64,000 bases of DNA from Alphaproteobacteria bacterium (GCA_009995595.1 JAACPE010000001.1:372001-436000); one strand, 5' to 3'; counted from the first letter of the stretch, positions 42,490 through 51,388 are shown. Notes: generated by a model from the letters alone, not told the origin. Numbers and translations: made by a program.

Positions 42490-43269
42490 CTACCGCTCAC
42501 CTTGATGCATCAAACCGCTTACAACCCGTTCATAACAAGATTTAGACAATATTTTTCTGTTGTCATAGGAGCTGATATCTATAGGGCTGTGAAAAGTTAT
42601 TTCTAAATCAGCGCCTTTACTTTTGGCGATCGCCCATAAATGCGGTGTCAAATCCATCTCTCCATACCATGCATATTGATTTCGGTCTTTGAGTGATTGG
42701 ATAGGGCGCGTATCAACTTTAACTAAATTGGTCGTAAAAGGTTGGATAATCATATTATTCTTTGAGTCTTCTTTTAAAAAAATATCAAAAAGGCTTGATT
42801 TAAAAGGAAGAACAGCCTCTCCCGAGCTGGAGGTCCCCTCAGGAAAGACGATTAAAGAGGTGCCGTTATGAATCGACTCTTTCATTTGCTGTAATGCCTT
42901 TGCTGCCTTGGCTGGGGCGCGGCTGATAAAAATTGTTTTTGCAATTGTCGCCAGAAGGCCAAGCATAGGCCATTTTTGAACTTCTTCTTTTGAAATAAAC
43001 GTCGCGCTTAAAACGCTGCCGAGCAGCGGGATGTCCAAGTAAGACAAGTGATTGCCGATGAACAGAACCTGTTTGCCTTTAACAATCTCACCTTTGATTT
43101 TTTTACGAATACCAAAGATAAGGCAGATTGACCCATGAAAAAGCTTTGGCACAACGTAACGAAAGCGTGTTTTCATGAAAAACAGACGCGTTAGCCCCAA
43201 AAGCGGCAAGGTAATAAGGCAGATAATCGCCAAAAGAAATAATTTTATGCTTGCGATAATTATACGCAT
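42490..43269 (-). CDS. PlsC-type 1-acyl-sn-glycerol-3-phosphate / lyso-ornithine lipid acyltransferase
   Basis: 259 residues from the ATG at 43269 (AAGG eight bases upstream; a TTG at 43272 is adjacent). An N-terminal membrane segment (IKLFLLAIICLITLPLLGLT) is followed by the PlsC motifs: VLFIGNHLSYLDIPLLG (HxxxxD), IFISRAPAKAAKALQQMK, and LIVFPEGTSSSGEAVLPFKS (motif III). It acylates a lyso-lipid with acyl-ACP at the inner membrane. Directly upstream (19 bases) is an OlsB-like gene, so the likely role is OlsA, the second step of ornithine lipid synthesis; phosphatidic acid synthesis is the alternative. Confidence 0.85.
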   Translation of the reverse strand: MRIIIASIKLFLLAIICLITLPLLGLTRLFFMKTRFRYVVPKLFHGSICLIFGIRKKIKGEIVKGKQVLFIGNHLSYLDIPLLGSVLSATFISKEEVQKWPMLGLLATIAKTIFISRAPAKAAKALQQMKESIHNGTSLIVFPEGTSSSGEAVLPFKSSLFDIFLKEDSKNNMIIQPFTTNLVKVDTRPIQSLKDRNQYAWYGEMDLTPHLWAIAKSKGADLEITFHSPIDISSYDNRKILSKSCYERVVSGLMHQGER

Positions 43270-43291
43270 CAAAATACCTTTTTTATCAATG

Positions 43292-44104
43292 CTATAAGGC
43301 TGCTTTTTGATCTGTTGGCATAACTTTGTTTGTTATGCGCTCATAATGCTTGAGGTATTTTTGTGTGATGTTGGCCGTTGGCATGACAATACAGACATCA
43401 GTTGTATTGAACTGCTTATCAATAACCGCTCCATCTCCAATAGAGGCCCCAAGGCGGATATAGCCCTTTATGAGCGGGGGCAGGGACACAAAAACACGTT
43501 TTGCGTCTAGTGATTCTTTTGGGTGGATATTCATATCTAAAAACCGCTCTGGAATGGCTTTTGGGCGCACATTCTTATCGGCCAAATGAAAATGATATAA
43601 ATAAGACAGTTGCTCTGACAGCGCATTAACATCCGTACCGTGAAGGCTTGCGCACCCAAACATCATGCCAATATCATGATCTGCGACATAATGGGCAATA
43701 CCTTCCCACATTTTTTGTAAAACGGGGCGCGTTCGATAGGCAGGCAAAACGCAAGAACGTCCAAGCTCTAAAAGTGTTGTGCCACTATTTATAAGGGGCT
43801 GAATGTCGTATTCGTCACTGGTATAAAAGCGGCCATGCTTTTGGGCGACAGATTGCCTTAAAAGGCGATATGTCCCGATAATCTGGTTTGATTTTGGAAG
43901 GCCCTTATCGACAACAACAAGATGGTCGGCAATCGCATCATATTCATCAATATCACGCTTTTCTCTCAGCATTTCTTCATTGGGTTGTGCGCCGTATTCA
44001 TCATAAAAGACAGTATAACGAAGGGCCTGCGCCGCGCGGACCTCACCATCATTAATAGACAGTCGAATTTCAATATTTTCAGGATCGTAAGGAAATAAGC
44101 TCAT
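43292..44104 (-). CDS. OlsB-like N-acyltransferase (ornithine lipid synthesis / hemolysin family)
   Basis: 270 residues of the GNAT-like OlsB/hemolysin family. Visible features: IEIRLSINDGEVRAAQALRY, then VFYDEYGA, RDIDEYDAIADHLVVVD, IIGTYRLLRQSVAQKHGRFY, LLELGRSCVLPAYRTRPVLQ and MMFGCASLHGTD, all typical of L-ornithine N(alpha)-acyltransferases. OlsB transfers a 3-hydroxyacyl chain from ACP to ornithine. With the PlsC-type gene 19 bases downstream it forms an olsBA-like pair making phosphate-free membrane lipids, often used under phosphate limitation. No Pho-box was found. It diverges from the tyrosine phosphatase gene. Confidence 0.85.
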   Translation of the reverse strand: MSLFPYDPENIEIRLSINDGEVRAAQALRYTVFYDEYGAQPNEEMLREKRDIDEYDAIADHLVVVDKGLPKSNQIIGTYRLLRQSVAQKHGRFYTSDEYDIQPLINSGTTLLELGRSCVLPAYRTRPVLQKMWEGIAHYVADHDIGMMFGCASLHGTDVNALSEQLSYLYHFHLADKNVRPKAIPERFLDMNIHPKESLDAKRVFVSLPPLIKGYIRLGASIGDGAVIDKQFNTTDVCIVMPTANITQKYLKHYERITNKVMPTDQKAAL

Positions 44105-44200
44105 ATTGGTAGATTAAGCATTCCGCGAATTGGGTCAAGCGCTATAAGCGCGGCATAAGAGGTTATAGACATCGCTCGTCTCACAAAGTAAAACACAATC

Positions 44201-44659
44201 ATGAAGCATGTTTTATTTGTATGTACGGGAAATATCTGCCGCTCGCCTAGTGCCGAGGCTGTGTTGCAACATTATGTTGATATGCAAGGTCAATCGGCGG
44301 CATATTTTATTGATTCTGCGGGAACTCACGGTTATCACGTTGGCGATCCGCCTGATAGTCGGGCGATAAACGCCGCCGCCATGCGCGGTATTGCCATGGA
44401 TGATCTGTATGCCCGCAAAGTAAAGATTTCTGATTTTCATGATTTTGATCTTATCGTTGCGATGGATAGGGGGCATCTCAAGATTTTAAATGATCTAAAG
44501 CCTCAGGGAGCAAAAGCGGCACTGAAGCTTTTTTGTGATTATTTACCCCATAGCAAAGTTCAAGACGTGCCCGACCCTTATTATGGGACAGAACAAGGGT
44601 TTGAAGTTGTGCTCGATATGCTCGAAGAGGGGTGTCAGATTATGATGGACGCGCTTTAA
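44201..44659 (+). CDS. Low molecular weight protein-tyrosine phosphatase
   Basis: 152 residues, standard length. The P-loop VLFVCTGNICRSPSAEAVL contains the CX5R signature with nucleophile Cys and Arg; YFIDSAGTHGYHVGDPPDSR is the conserved second block, and the general acid Asp is in VQDVPDPYYGTEQGFE. Members dephosphorylate tyrosine kinases of exopolysaccharide export or, by relation, arsenate. No tyrosine kinase or polysaccharide export gene is nearby, so the partner is unknown. No ribosome binding site is evident. The stop interlocks with the convergent gene through TTAA (44656-44659). Confidence 0.93.
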   Translation: MKHVLFVCTGNICRSPSAEAVLQHYVDMQGQSAAYFIDSAGTHGYHVGDPPDSRAINAAAMRGIAMDDLYARKVKISDFHDFDLIVAMDRGHLKILNDLKPQGAKAALKLFCDYLPHSKVQDVPDPYYGTEQGFEVVLDMLEEGCQIMMDAL

Positions 44660-45156
44660 GGGTTGGTTTTAGCCTTATTGTTTTCCTGCACCTGTTTAAT
44701 CAAATCACGGATTTCGCCCTGATCATCCAGATATTTAATAAAGGGCATTTGCGTAGCACCATCCAGACCCAAAATAAGACGGTCATACCCACCACCATCT
44801 TTCATAATAATCGTTGGCGAATCTTTTTGACCATAAAGGCGGGTTAAATACCGTAGTTGATTTTGCCGATCATGGAGGCCAAATAAAGTTTGACCTTTTT
44901 CCGCGCCTGAACCATACGCCCCCATCTGAGCCGCCGTTTTACCCTCTTGATCAAAAAGGAATAGGCCGCCTGATTCTTGATAATTACCTATAAAAGCAAC
45001 CCGTTTGTCGGCGTTGTTAAAAAACTGCGCGGTTGTGAAATCTTTGTTGTAAAGTGTGGCTTTGACTTGTGCCTGTACTGCAGGGATTTGCAAGATCAAC
45101 GCGCCACTTAGGCCCCCAAGGAAACTAAAAAGAGCAATTAAGACGACATTTTTCAT
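44656..45156 (-). CDS. Hypothetical exported or membrane-anchored protein
   Basis: 166 residues, no recognised family. MKNVVLIALFSFLGGLSGAL leads into a signal peptide or anchor ending near AVQAQ. The rest is strand-rich with repeated Gly-containing hairpins: NADKRVAFIGNYQESGGLFL, GKTAAQMGAYGSGAEKGQTL, GGGYDRLILGLDGATQMPFI, suggesting a beta-propeller-like or beta-sheet domain. The end (IRDLIKQVQENNKAKTNP) is helical. AAGGAAA precedes the ATG. It is the last gene of a three-gene minus-strand operon with the Cys-repeat protein (35 bases away) and the OmpA-like protein. Confidence 0.6.
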   Translation of the reverse strand: MKNVVLIALFSFLGGLSGALILQIPAVQAQVKATLYNKDFTTAQFFNNADKRVAFIGNYQESGGLFLFDQEGKTAAQMGAYGSGAEKGQTLFGLHDRQNQLRYLTRLYGQKDSPTIIMKDGGGYDRLILGLDGATQMPFIKYLDDQGEIRDLIKQVQENNKAKTNP

Positions 45157-45191
45157 TTTGTTTCCTTTTGGGATAGTGCAGTTTGAAAGAA

Positions 45192-46448
45192 TTATTGGCT
45201 CGATAAGGGCTGAATACCAAGTAAGATATAAGGGTCAACCATTTGTAGTGGCGGCGGCGCGTTGAAATCAGATAGATAAGGGTCAGCGCCGCATGCGCTT
45301 GGTTCTGCGCCACCACAACTTCCAGCCGCATCACTGTCGCCGCCACAAGAGCCGGCAGAATCGCCGCCGCCACATGAGCCGGCGCTTTCTGCGCCACAGC
45401 TTCCCGCCGAGGCACTCGCACCACAGGCCCCTGCAGAATCTTCAGGGGGAAGTTCATTGGCTTGGGCACGGGTTGATTGTTTGCCTGTTATATCGCCTTC
45501 ATCAATATTCGCCGCGGCAACTGCAGCGTTTGTTATTGCTTGGGCGTCTGCAACACACTGCGCTGCATTTTCTATACTATTGGCTATGTCCGCCGCTGCG
45601 CTCTCAATGGCTGCTTTCATACGCGCCTCGAATAAGATAGATCCAGACGGCGCATTGATATCTTGAATAGAAACCGTTGGGATGATTGTATTTTCTTGCA
45701 ACGCGTCATCGGGGTTTAAAATCACCAAATCTGTTGTCATAACGGAGATAGGCGCTTCAAAAAAGCGATTATCATTGAGCGTTGTGTCCACAGCAGTCTT
45801 ATTGAGTAATAAAGTATCAGCAGAGGAAAAAATCACTGGTTTTTTGTCTTTATCAATGGGGGTAACCCGCCACACATAAGTATCGCCGTTTTCATCTTTG
45901 CGAACGGCGCTTAAGGGGAGGCGCTTCAACGCATAAGTTTCTTTTGTGATGATTGTTGCTATATCGCCAAGCTGCTCTTTATCGAGCGCGCCATCAAAAT
46001 TAAGGCCAGCGCTAATAAATCCATTTTGATCCGTCTCACCAATAAAGCCAATTTCCACATCCCTCAGATGTATGCTGCCATCTTTGTTCATTAAGATAAC
46101 TTTGTTTTTTAACGCAATCTTCTCTGAGGATGGGGTGTTTCTTGAAAATTGAATGATTTGATTGATTGGATCAAGCTTGGCGTTAACTGTTGTGATTAGT
46201 GGCCCAACGCTGGGATGACCTGCAACATAAGAAGTATCTCTTAAGTATTTATAATCTATGGCGTTTTCAGTTTGGATAGCTGTATCGGATGTCTCTTCTG
46301 TTTTATCGTGAGACGGAGTTTCTTTAGGCGCGATTGGCTGTTGTTGTGTAGAATCAGTCTGGTAAAAGCTACGCCCAAAAACAAAACCGCCAATCGCTAT
46401 AACAACAAGTATAAAAATTATAAGAGCTTTGTTTTTAAAGGGCTTCAC
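45192..46448 (-). CDS. Membrane-anchored protein with Gly/Ser/Cys repeat tail
   Basis: 418 residues from a GTG at 46448 with AAGGAAA upstream. One N-terminal membrane segment (ALIIFILVVIAIGGFVFG) leaves the rest in the periplasm. Residues about 80-250 are strand-rich (VGPLITTVNAKLDPINQIIQ, GSIHLRDVEIGFIGETDQNG). Residues 338-387 form a low-complexity repeat with six Cys at 342, 351, 359, 368, 378 and 386, in units like SAGSCGG. The end is LQMVDPYILLGIQPLSSQ. Evenly spaced Cys in a Gly/Ser setting could bind metal, be modified or cross-link; none is shown. The start lies 9 bases past the OmpA-like stop, so they are cotranscribed. No known family. Confidence 0.6.
   Translation of the reverse strand: MKPFKNKALIIFILVVIAIGGFVFGRSFYQTDSTQQQPIAPKETPSHDKTEETSDTAIQTENAIDYKYLRDTSYVAGHPSVGPLITTVNAKLDPINQIIQFSRNTPSSEKIALKNKVILMNKDGSIHLRDVEIGFIGETDQNGFISAGLNFDGALDKEQLGDIATIITKETYALKRLPLSAVRKDENGDTYVWRVTPIDKDKKPVIFSSADTLLLNKTAVDTTLNDNRFFEAPISVMTTDLVILNPDDALQENTIIPTVSIQDINAPSGSILFEARMKAAIESAAADIANSIENAAQCVADAQAITNAAVAAANIDEGDITGKQSTRAQANELPPEDSAGACGASASAGSCGAESAGSCGGGDSAGSCGGDSDAAGSCGGAEPSACGADPYLSDFNAPPPLQMVDPYILLGIQPLSSQ
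45288..45437 (-). repeat. In-gene tandem repeat encoding Ser-Cys-Gly units
   Basis: The DNA carries several imperfect copies of a roughly 27-base unit built on GCCGCCACAAGAGCCGGC and close variants (plus-strand reading), coding for SAGSCGG-like units on the minus strand. Copies differ mainly by short in-frame length changes, as expected for replication slippage. Confidence 0.7.
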
Positions 46449-46457
46449 GAGATTTCC

Positions 46458-47684
46458 TTAGCGGATGTAAACGTGAACTTCGCTCGTCCGTGCATCCGCA
46501 CTTGGGGCATATGATAGATTGATTTGATCCATCGTAAGACCCATTTGTTGAAGCTCACGCAATACTTGTTCTGCATTACGACGTGCCTTTGTGCTCTCGA
46601 TAGCTACCTGCGCGGCGTTACCGTTTGTCGGGTTCACAGCAATAAGGTCAAATTTTGCATTTGGATATTTCTGCAACGCATCTTGAACAGCAACATAAAG
46701 GGGCTGTTTGTATTCAACATCTGACTTGTCAAAACGAATTTTGGCAAGTGGGCGAGGCTCGCTTATTTCTGGTGCGACTATTGGGGCAGGCGCAACCATT
46801 TGAAGAGGCTCTTCATAATAAGGCGCCTCGAGCGGCATTGAAGCAATAGGAGCAGGAGCAAATGTAGCAGGAACCATCAGATCACTGACTTGGGCCGTTG
46901 CATAAGGGTTTCTGGCAAGCGTGCGGCCAAATAAATTGCCGCTGGATACAGCAAGGGCGAGTGTACGAATATTGTTCTTTTCAGAATTTATATAGGCCGT
47001 CGTACGAGAAATATTGCTGTTTACTTCATTAAGAAGGCGTTCAATAGTGATGATTGAGTTGTTAATTTGGTCTTCAAGTTCTGATAAACGGGCGTGATCT
47101 TCTTCAATAGCACCAGAGAGAGAATAAGTCTGGCGTGCCATTTCAAGCAAGAATGACCCTGCAGATGCCGCATCGGCTGTTTCAACACCTAGGGCATTCA
47201 TCATAGAAAGGTTTTGCGACAGTGTTTCAAGGCTGCCTTGCGCTGTATCAAGGCGGCGAATAAGCCGAGGATTCCCCGGCGTTGTACCCACTTGAAGTTG
47301 TGTATTAATTGTTGCAACACTCGCGTAATACTCCGCAGCCATACTACGAGCTTTACCTTCTAGCTCTTTTAATCTGTTTGTCAGGTTACCTGCACGTGCT
47401 TGAAGGGCAAATAGATCCTTGCTTATCATTTCAACTTTGCCGCCAACAACAGTATTACGCTCATCAAAAAAATCAGCGCCAGAGATTTGATTTGCTGTGA
47501 TTTCTGGCATTCTAACGGGGCCATTACTAAACTGCATCGGGTCGGACGCGGGCATCACTTCGTTTGTAATGACTAGGACTGGCTTTTGCGCCATATTCTG
47601 AGCCATAGTAGGCATCGCGACCATAAGTGTCGGTATGCTGAGGAGGGCGGCGTTAAGGAGTGTACGATACATGTCTTTTTTCAT
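46458..47684 (-). CDS. OmpA-like periplasmic/outer-membrane protein with coiled-coil
   Basis: 408 residues from ATG 47684 (an ATG at 47672 is possible; 47744 is rejected as it would bury the signal). A signal peptide (TLLNAALLSIPTLMVAMPTM, then AQ) opens the protein. Residues about 80-240 are helical and probably coiled coil (LFALQARAGNLTNRLKELEG, ARLSELEDQINNSIITIERL). A Pro/Ala-rich linker follows. The last 105 residues resemble an OmpA-type peptidoglycan-binding fold: LAKIRFDKSDVEYKQPLYVA, FDLIAVNPTNGNAAQV, then STKARRNAEQVLRELQQMG and ending VHVYIR; the canonical Asp/Arg pair is only partly clear. It heads an operon with the Cys-repeat protein and an exported protein, suggesting an envelope structure. 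Confidence 0.68.
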   Translation of the reverse strand: MKKDMYRTLLNAALLSIPTLMVAMPTMAQNMAQKPVLVITNEVMPASDPMQFSNGPVRMPEITANQISGADFFDERNTVVGGKVEMISKDLFALQARAGNLTNRLKELEGKARSMAAEYYASVATINTQLQVGTTPGNPRLIRRLDTAQGSLETLSQNLSMMNALGVETADAASAGSFLLEMARQTYSLSGAIEEDHARLSELEDQINNSIITIERLLNEVNSNISRTTAYINSEKNNIRTLALAVSSGNLFGRTLARNPYATAQVSDLMVPATFAPAPIASMPLEAPYYEEPLQMVAPAPIVAPEISEPRPLAKIRFDKSDVEYKQPLYVAVQDALQKYPNAKFDLIAVNPTNGNAAQVAIESTKARRNAEQVLRELQQMGLTMDQINLSYAPSADARTSEVHVYIR

Positions 47685-47941
47685 AACTTTATATGTTTTA
47701 AGTGATAGTCGGATAAGCGAAATAAAAGCAGATTCCATCGACAATGTAAACTTTTCATACGGTATAAACAGAGAAAAGGGTACTTTATTGTAAGTTGTCC
47801 TGATATATTTTTGGTAATTGCGGGTTTTTAAGCCTCCTTAAGGTTAGCCAAAAAATTTGAAAGCCTGTGGTTTTAACACTTGCAATCATTTTGCGCCTTC
47901 GGTAGTGTCCGCACGTTCTTAAGGTTATATGCTAATCTTAT

Positions 47942-48018
47942 GCACCCGTAGCTCAACTGGATAGAGTACCTGACTACGAATCAGGCGGTTAGAGGTTCGA
48001 ATCCTCTCGGGTGCACCA
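47942..48018 (+). tRNA. tRNA-Arg (ACG)
   Basis: A 77-base cloverleaf with encoded CCA. Acceptor GCACCCG/CGGGTGC, anticodon stem CCTGA/TCAGG with loop CTACGAA (anticodon ACG, presumably A34 converted to inosine by TadA), T arm AGAGG-TTCGAAT-CCTCT. It stands between the OmpA-like gene and the pilus cluster; the 257 bases before it show no other feature I can name, and 193 bases follow before the pilus ATPase gene. Confidence 0.96.
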
Positions 48019-48211
48019 TTTTCTCCTTTATAATTAATGATTTACATGGCTGTTTCTGTTATCTTTTTATTAACGGTTTTGCCTTACTCTATGTCTTGTT
48101 GGTAGAGTATTTCCTGTGTAATCAATTTGTTAACTATTTCCTGCAATTCTGTTGTTTCAAATCATTTTTCTATGGTTTGAGCAAATTTATATAGGGTAAG
48201 CGATCAACTTA

Positions 48212-50128
48212 ATGGCTGGTAATTCCGACGATAACAATACAACTCTTGTTTTAGAAGACGATGAGATGAAGGATATTGAGCACACATCCATTGACGATGT
48301 CGTGGTTGAGGTTCTGTCTATGGAAGAAATGGACATGAACCCGGATATCAGCATGAATCCCGATGCCATGAAAAATAAATCTACTGGGAGGGCGGTTGAG
48401 GCCGTCGGTGGTCGCGGCTTAGATTTAGCAGATGGAAAGAATAAAGAAGGCAAACTCCCTTTAGGTGAGCAAATGGTTCAAATGGGGCTTATTGATGCCG
48501 ACCAATTGAACGTAGCCCTGCAAGAGAAAAAATTATCAAACAAGATGGTGGGGGAAATCCTTGTTGATCTTGGTTTTATTGATTCAGAGACTTTGGCGTC
48601 GTTTTTGGCAAAAGCCGCAGGTTTTGAAGTTTTTGACCCTAAAGCAGCTATTATTGATGGCGAAGCGCTCGCTGTTTTGCAAAAGAAATTATCCTTAAAG
48701 CATCTTGTGCTTCCTTATATGATGGATAAGGAAAACATCTATGTTGCGATGGCTGACCCTTACGATGTTGTTGCGCTTGATATGCTCAAACGCTTTATAC
48801 CTAAGGGTTTAAAAATCAAGCAGACAGTAACAACGGCAAGTATTCTCGAAGATGCGATTGATGCAGCCTATGGTTATGCAAGCTCAATCAAGGTTATTTT
48901 AAAAGAGCTTGAAGAATCTGGCGTTAAAGACGTTGATGTCGCTGATCTTGATGAAAGCGATGCTTATTCACACCCTATTGTCCGTCTTGTGAATGCACTT
49001 ATTTATGACGCTGTGAAGCTCGGCGCCTCTGACCTTCACTTTGAGCCAGAAGAAAACTTTGTGCGTTTGCGTTATCGTGTTGATGGTTCACTCTATACAG
49101 CGCAAATTCTTCATAAACAACACTGGGATGGGATCGGGCAACGCCTTAAGATTATGGCATCGCTCAATATTGCCGATAAGCTTGCTCCACAGGATGGTCG
49201 TATAGAAATGGATATGGGCGGACGCCGCGTCGATTTCCGTGTGTCTTCATTGCCAACCGTGTTTGGCGAAAACATTGTTTTACGTGTTTTGGATAAACAA
49301 TCGAGCATTATGCCTCTAAAAGTTCTTGGTTTTAGTGAGGTTAATAAAGAGCGTATTATAATGGCGCAAAAACGTCCCGAGGGGATTATTATTGTGACGG
49401 GGCCAACGGGCTCTGGGAAAACAACAACGCTTTATTCAATGCTCAATGAAATTAACGATGTTCAAGTAAATATTCAAACGCTTGAAGATCCTGTTGAATA
49501 CTCTTTGCCGATGATACGTCAAACCGCGGTGCGTGAAGGTGTGCTTAGTTTTGCAGATGGTATTCGTGCGCTCTTAAGGCAAGACCCAGATATTATCTTT
49601 ATCGGAGAGGTGCGTGATCCAACTACGGCTGAAATGGCATTACAGGCAGCGATGACAGGTCACCAAGTTTATACATCGCTTCACACAAATGATTCTTTTG
49701 GCGCAATTCCCCGTCTTTTTGATCTAGGGATGAAGCCTGGGATGATTGCAGGTAATATTGTTTCTATCTTTGCTCAACGTCTTGCGAGAACGCTGTGTAA
49801 AACCTGTAAAGAAGAATACAGGCCGACAGATGAAGAATGTAAGATTCTTGGTGTCACAGACATTCCTGATCTTTTTAAGGCCAAGCAAGGAGGCTGTGAT
49901 CAGTGTGGCGGCGTTGGTTATAAAGGCCGTGTCGCCGTCGCCGAAGTCTTGTTGTTTAACGAAGCGATGGATGAAGTTTTGGCTAAGGGTGGTATGAAAG
50001 CGGAATTAAAAGACCTTGCCATCGAAAATGGTTTTAAATCCATGAAAGATGATGGTATCTTAAAGATCCTCGAAGGTAAGACCGATTTCGCTGGTCTTGC
50101 AAAAGTTGTTGATGTCACCAAAGATTAA
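48212..50128 (+). CDS. Type IV pilus/type II secretion assembly ATPase (PilB/GspE/MshE)
   Basis: 638 residues. It powers pilus extension at the inner-membrane platform. After an acidic N-terminal region (residues 1-75), the MshEN/GspE N-terminal domain covers about 80-200 (KLPLGEQMVQMGLIDADQLN, GEILVDLGFIDSETLASFLA). The ATPase core has Walker A GPTGSGKTT (397-405), the Asp box LEDPVEYSLP, Walker B DPDIIFIGEVRDPTTAEMA and the His box MTGHQVYTSLHTND. A tetracysteine zinc site follows: CKTCKEEYRP and GGCDQCGGVGYKGR. The N-terminal domain in related MshE binds cyclic-di-GMP; the key residues could not be checked here. It opens the long plus-strand pilus cluster. Confidence 0.94.
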   Translation: MAGNSDDNNTTLVLEDDEMKDIEHTSIDDVVVEVLSMEEMDMNPDISMNPDAMKNKSTGRAVEAVGGRGLDLADGKNKEGKLPLGEQMVQMGLIDADQLNVALQEKKLSNKMVGEILVDLGFIDSETLASFLAKAAGFEVFDPKAAIIDGEALAVLQKKLSLKHLVLPYMMDKENIYVAMADPYDVVALDMLKRFIPKGLKIKQTVTTASILEDAIDAAYGYASSIKVILKELEESGVKDVDVADLDESDAYSHPIVRLVNALIYDAVKLGASDLHFEPEENFVRLRYRVDGSLYTAQILHKQHWDGIGQRLKIMASLNIADKLAPQDGRIEMDMGGRRVDFRVSSLPTVFGENIVLRVLDKQSSIMPLKVLGFSEVNKERIIMAQKRPEGIIIVTGPTGSGKTTTLYSMLNEINDVQVNIQTLEDPVEYSLPMIRQTAVREGVLSFADGIRALLRQDPDIIFIGEVRDPTTAEMALQAAMTGHQVYTSLHTNDSFGAIPRLFDLGMKPGMIAGNIVSIFAQRLARTLCKTCKEEYRPTDEECKILGVTDIPDLFKAKQGGCDQCGGVGYKGRVAVAEVLLFNEAMDEVLAKGGMKAELKDLAIENGFKSMKDDGILKILEGKTDFAGLAKVVDVTKD

Positions 50129-50148
50129 AATCATAAAACGGAGAAACT

Positions 50149-51363
50149 GTGGAAAGATATAAGTACAGAGCAACAAGCCGGAACGGAAGACCCATAAAAG
50201 GTGTTCTTGCAGCAGCGAGTGAAGCTGACCTTTTTCACCAGCTTCAGGCAGCGGGCATGGAGCTTGTGCAGTGTTCTGCTATATCATCTAAGGCCGCTGG
50301 TGGATTTTCACTAGGTCGACAAAAAGTCAAATTGCGCGATGTAATCCAATTTTACGTGCAACTTAGGCAGATGCAAGGGGCGGGTATTCCTCTCCTTGAT
50401 GCGTTATCTGATATCCGTGATACGGCGGATAACAGTACTTTTCGTGATATTATAGCAGAGTGCCATCGTGACGTATCCGAGGGGAGTTCTTTTTCTGAGG
50501 CAATGTCTAGACATCCTAAGGTTTTCAATGGCTTACAAGTTTCTCTTATGAACGCGGGTGAGCAAAGTGGGGATGTAACGTCATCATGTGATGAATTAAT
50601 AGTCTTTTTAAAATGGGTTGATGGGATGCAATCGCGTGTTCGAAAAGCAACGCGCTACCCTATGATCCTGATGGGAGCAGTTATTTTAACAGTTGTAGTT
50701 ATGATGGCATTTGTTGTCCCCCAGATTGTAGAGTTTTTGGACGAGTTGGGGCAGGAGCTGCCATTACCTACGCGCGCATTGATGGGTACTTCTGACTTCT
50801 TTGTTAATTATTGGCAGTATGCTCTATTTGGCCCAATAGGTTTTGTGGTTTTTTTGGTCACCTTGCGAAAAATGTCTGATTGGTTTTCATATCAGGTTGA
50901 TAGTGTGATGTTAAAGGCGCCAGTTATGGGGCCATTGATTCGTAAAATTAACATTGCACGCTTCACTCAGACTTTTGGTGCGTTATTCAGTGGCGGTATC
51001 GACGTGCTTTCTGCACTCGAGGCGAGTTCGGAAACTGTGGGTAATAAAGTTCTAAAAGAAGGTCTTATGAATGTTCATGGCTTTGTTAAAGCTGGTGTTC
51101 CTCTGTCCGAAGCACTCAACAGAAGTGGCGAGTTTCCTAGCCTTGTCGTGCGCATGGTGCGTGTAGGAGAGGAGTCTGGAAACTTGACAGAAGTGCTCAG
51201 TCAGGTATCGGAGTTTTATACAAACGACGTTGATGAAGAGGTTCAAAAAGTTATTACGATGATTGAGCCTTCCCTTACCCTTATTCTTGGTGCTATGATA
51301 TTGTGGATTGCTGTTGGTGTATTCGGACCAATTTACGCAAGTTTTGGAACTATGGACTTTTAA
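50149..51363 (+). CDS. Type IV pilus platform protein (PilC/GspF)
   Basis: 404 residues from a GTG at 50149 with CGGAGAAA upstream. It is the inner-membrane platform on which the assembly ATPase acts. Two homologous GspF domains are seen: residues about 65-190 (FYVQLRQMQGAGIPLLDALS, SFSEAMSRHPKVFNGLQVSL) and 270-395 (FTQTFGALFSGGIDVLSALE, MVRVGEESGNLTEVLSQVSE). Membrane segments lie near 170-195 (MILMGAVILTVVVMMAFVVP), 220-240 and 375-395 (ILGAMILWIAVGVFGPIYAS). It lies 20 bases after the ATPase gene, and the PilM-PilN gene follows 25 bases after it. Confidence 0.94.
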   Translation: MERYKYRATSRNGRPIKGVLAAASEADLFHQLQAAGMELVQCSAISSKAAGGFSLGRQKVKLRDVIQFYVQLRQMQGAGIPLLDALSDIRDTADNSTFRDIIAECHRDVSEGSSFSEAMSRHPKVFNGLQVSLMNAGEQSGDVTSSCDELIVFLKWVDGMQSRVRKATRYPMILMGAVILTVVVMMAFVVPQIVEFLDELGQELPLPTRALMGTSDFFVNYWQYALFGPIGFVVFLVTLRKMSDWFSYQVDSVMLKAPVMGPLIRKINIARFTQTFGALFSGGIDVLSALEASSETVGNKVLKEGLMNVHGFVKAGVPLSEALNRSGEFPSLVVRMVRVGEESGNLTEVLSQVSEFYTNDVDEEVQKVITMIEPSLTLILGAMILWIAVGVFGPIYASFGTMDF

Positions 51364-51388
51364 ACTACTCATTCGAAGGGCCCTCGCC

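Noticed and set aside
45293-45666. Plus-strand His/Arg-rich open frames opposite the Cys-repeat gene
   Set aside because: The composition follows directly from the complementary strand of the Gly/Ser/Cys repeat.
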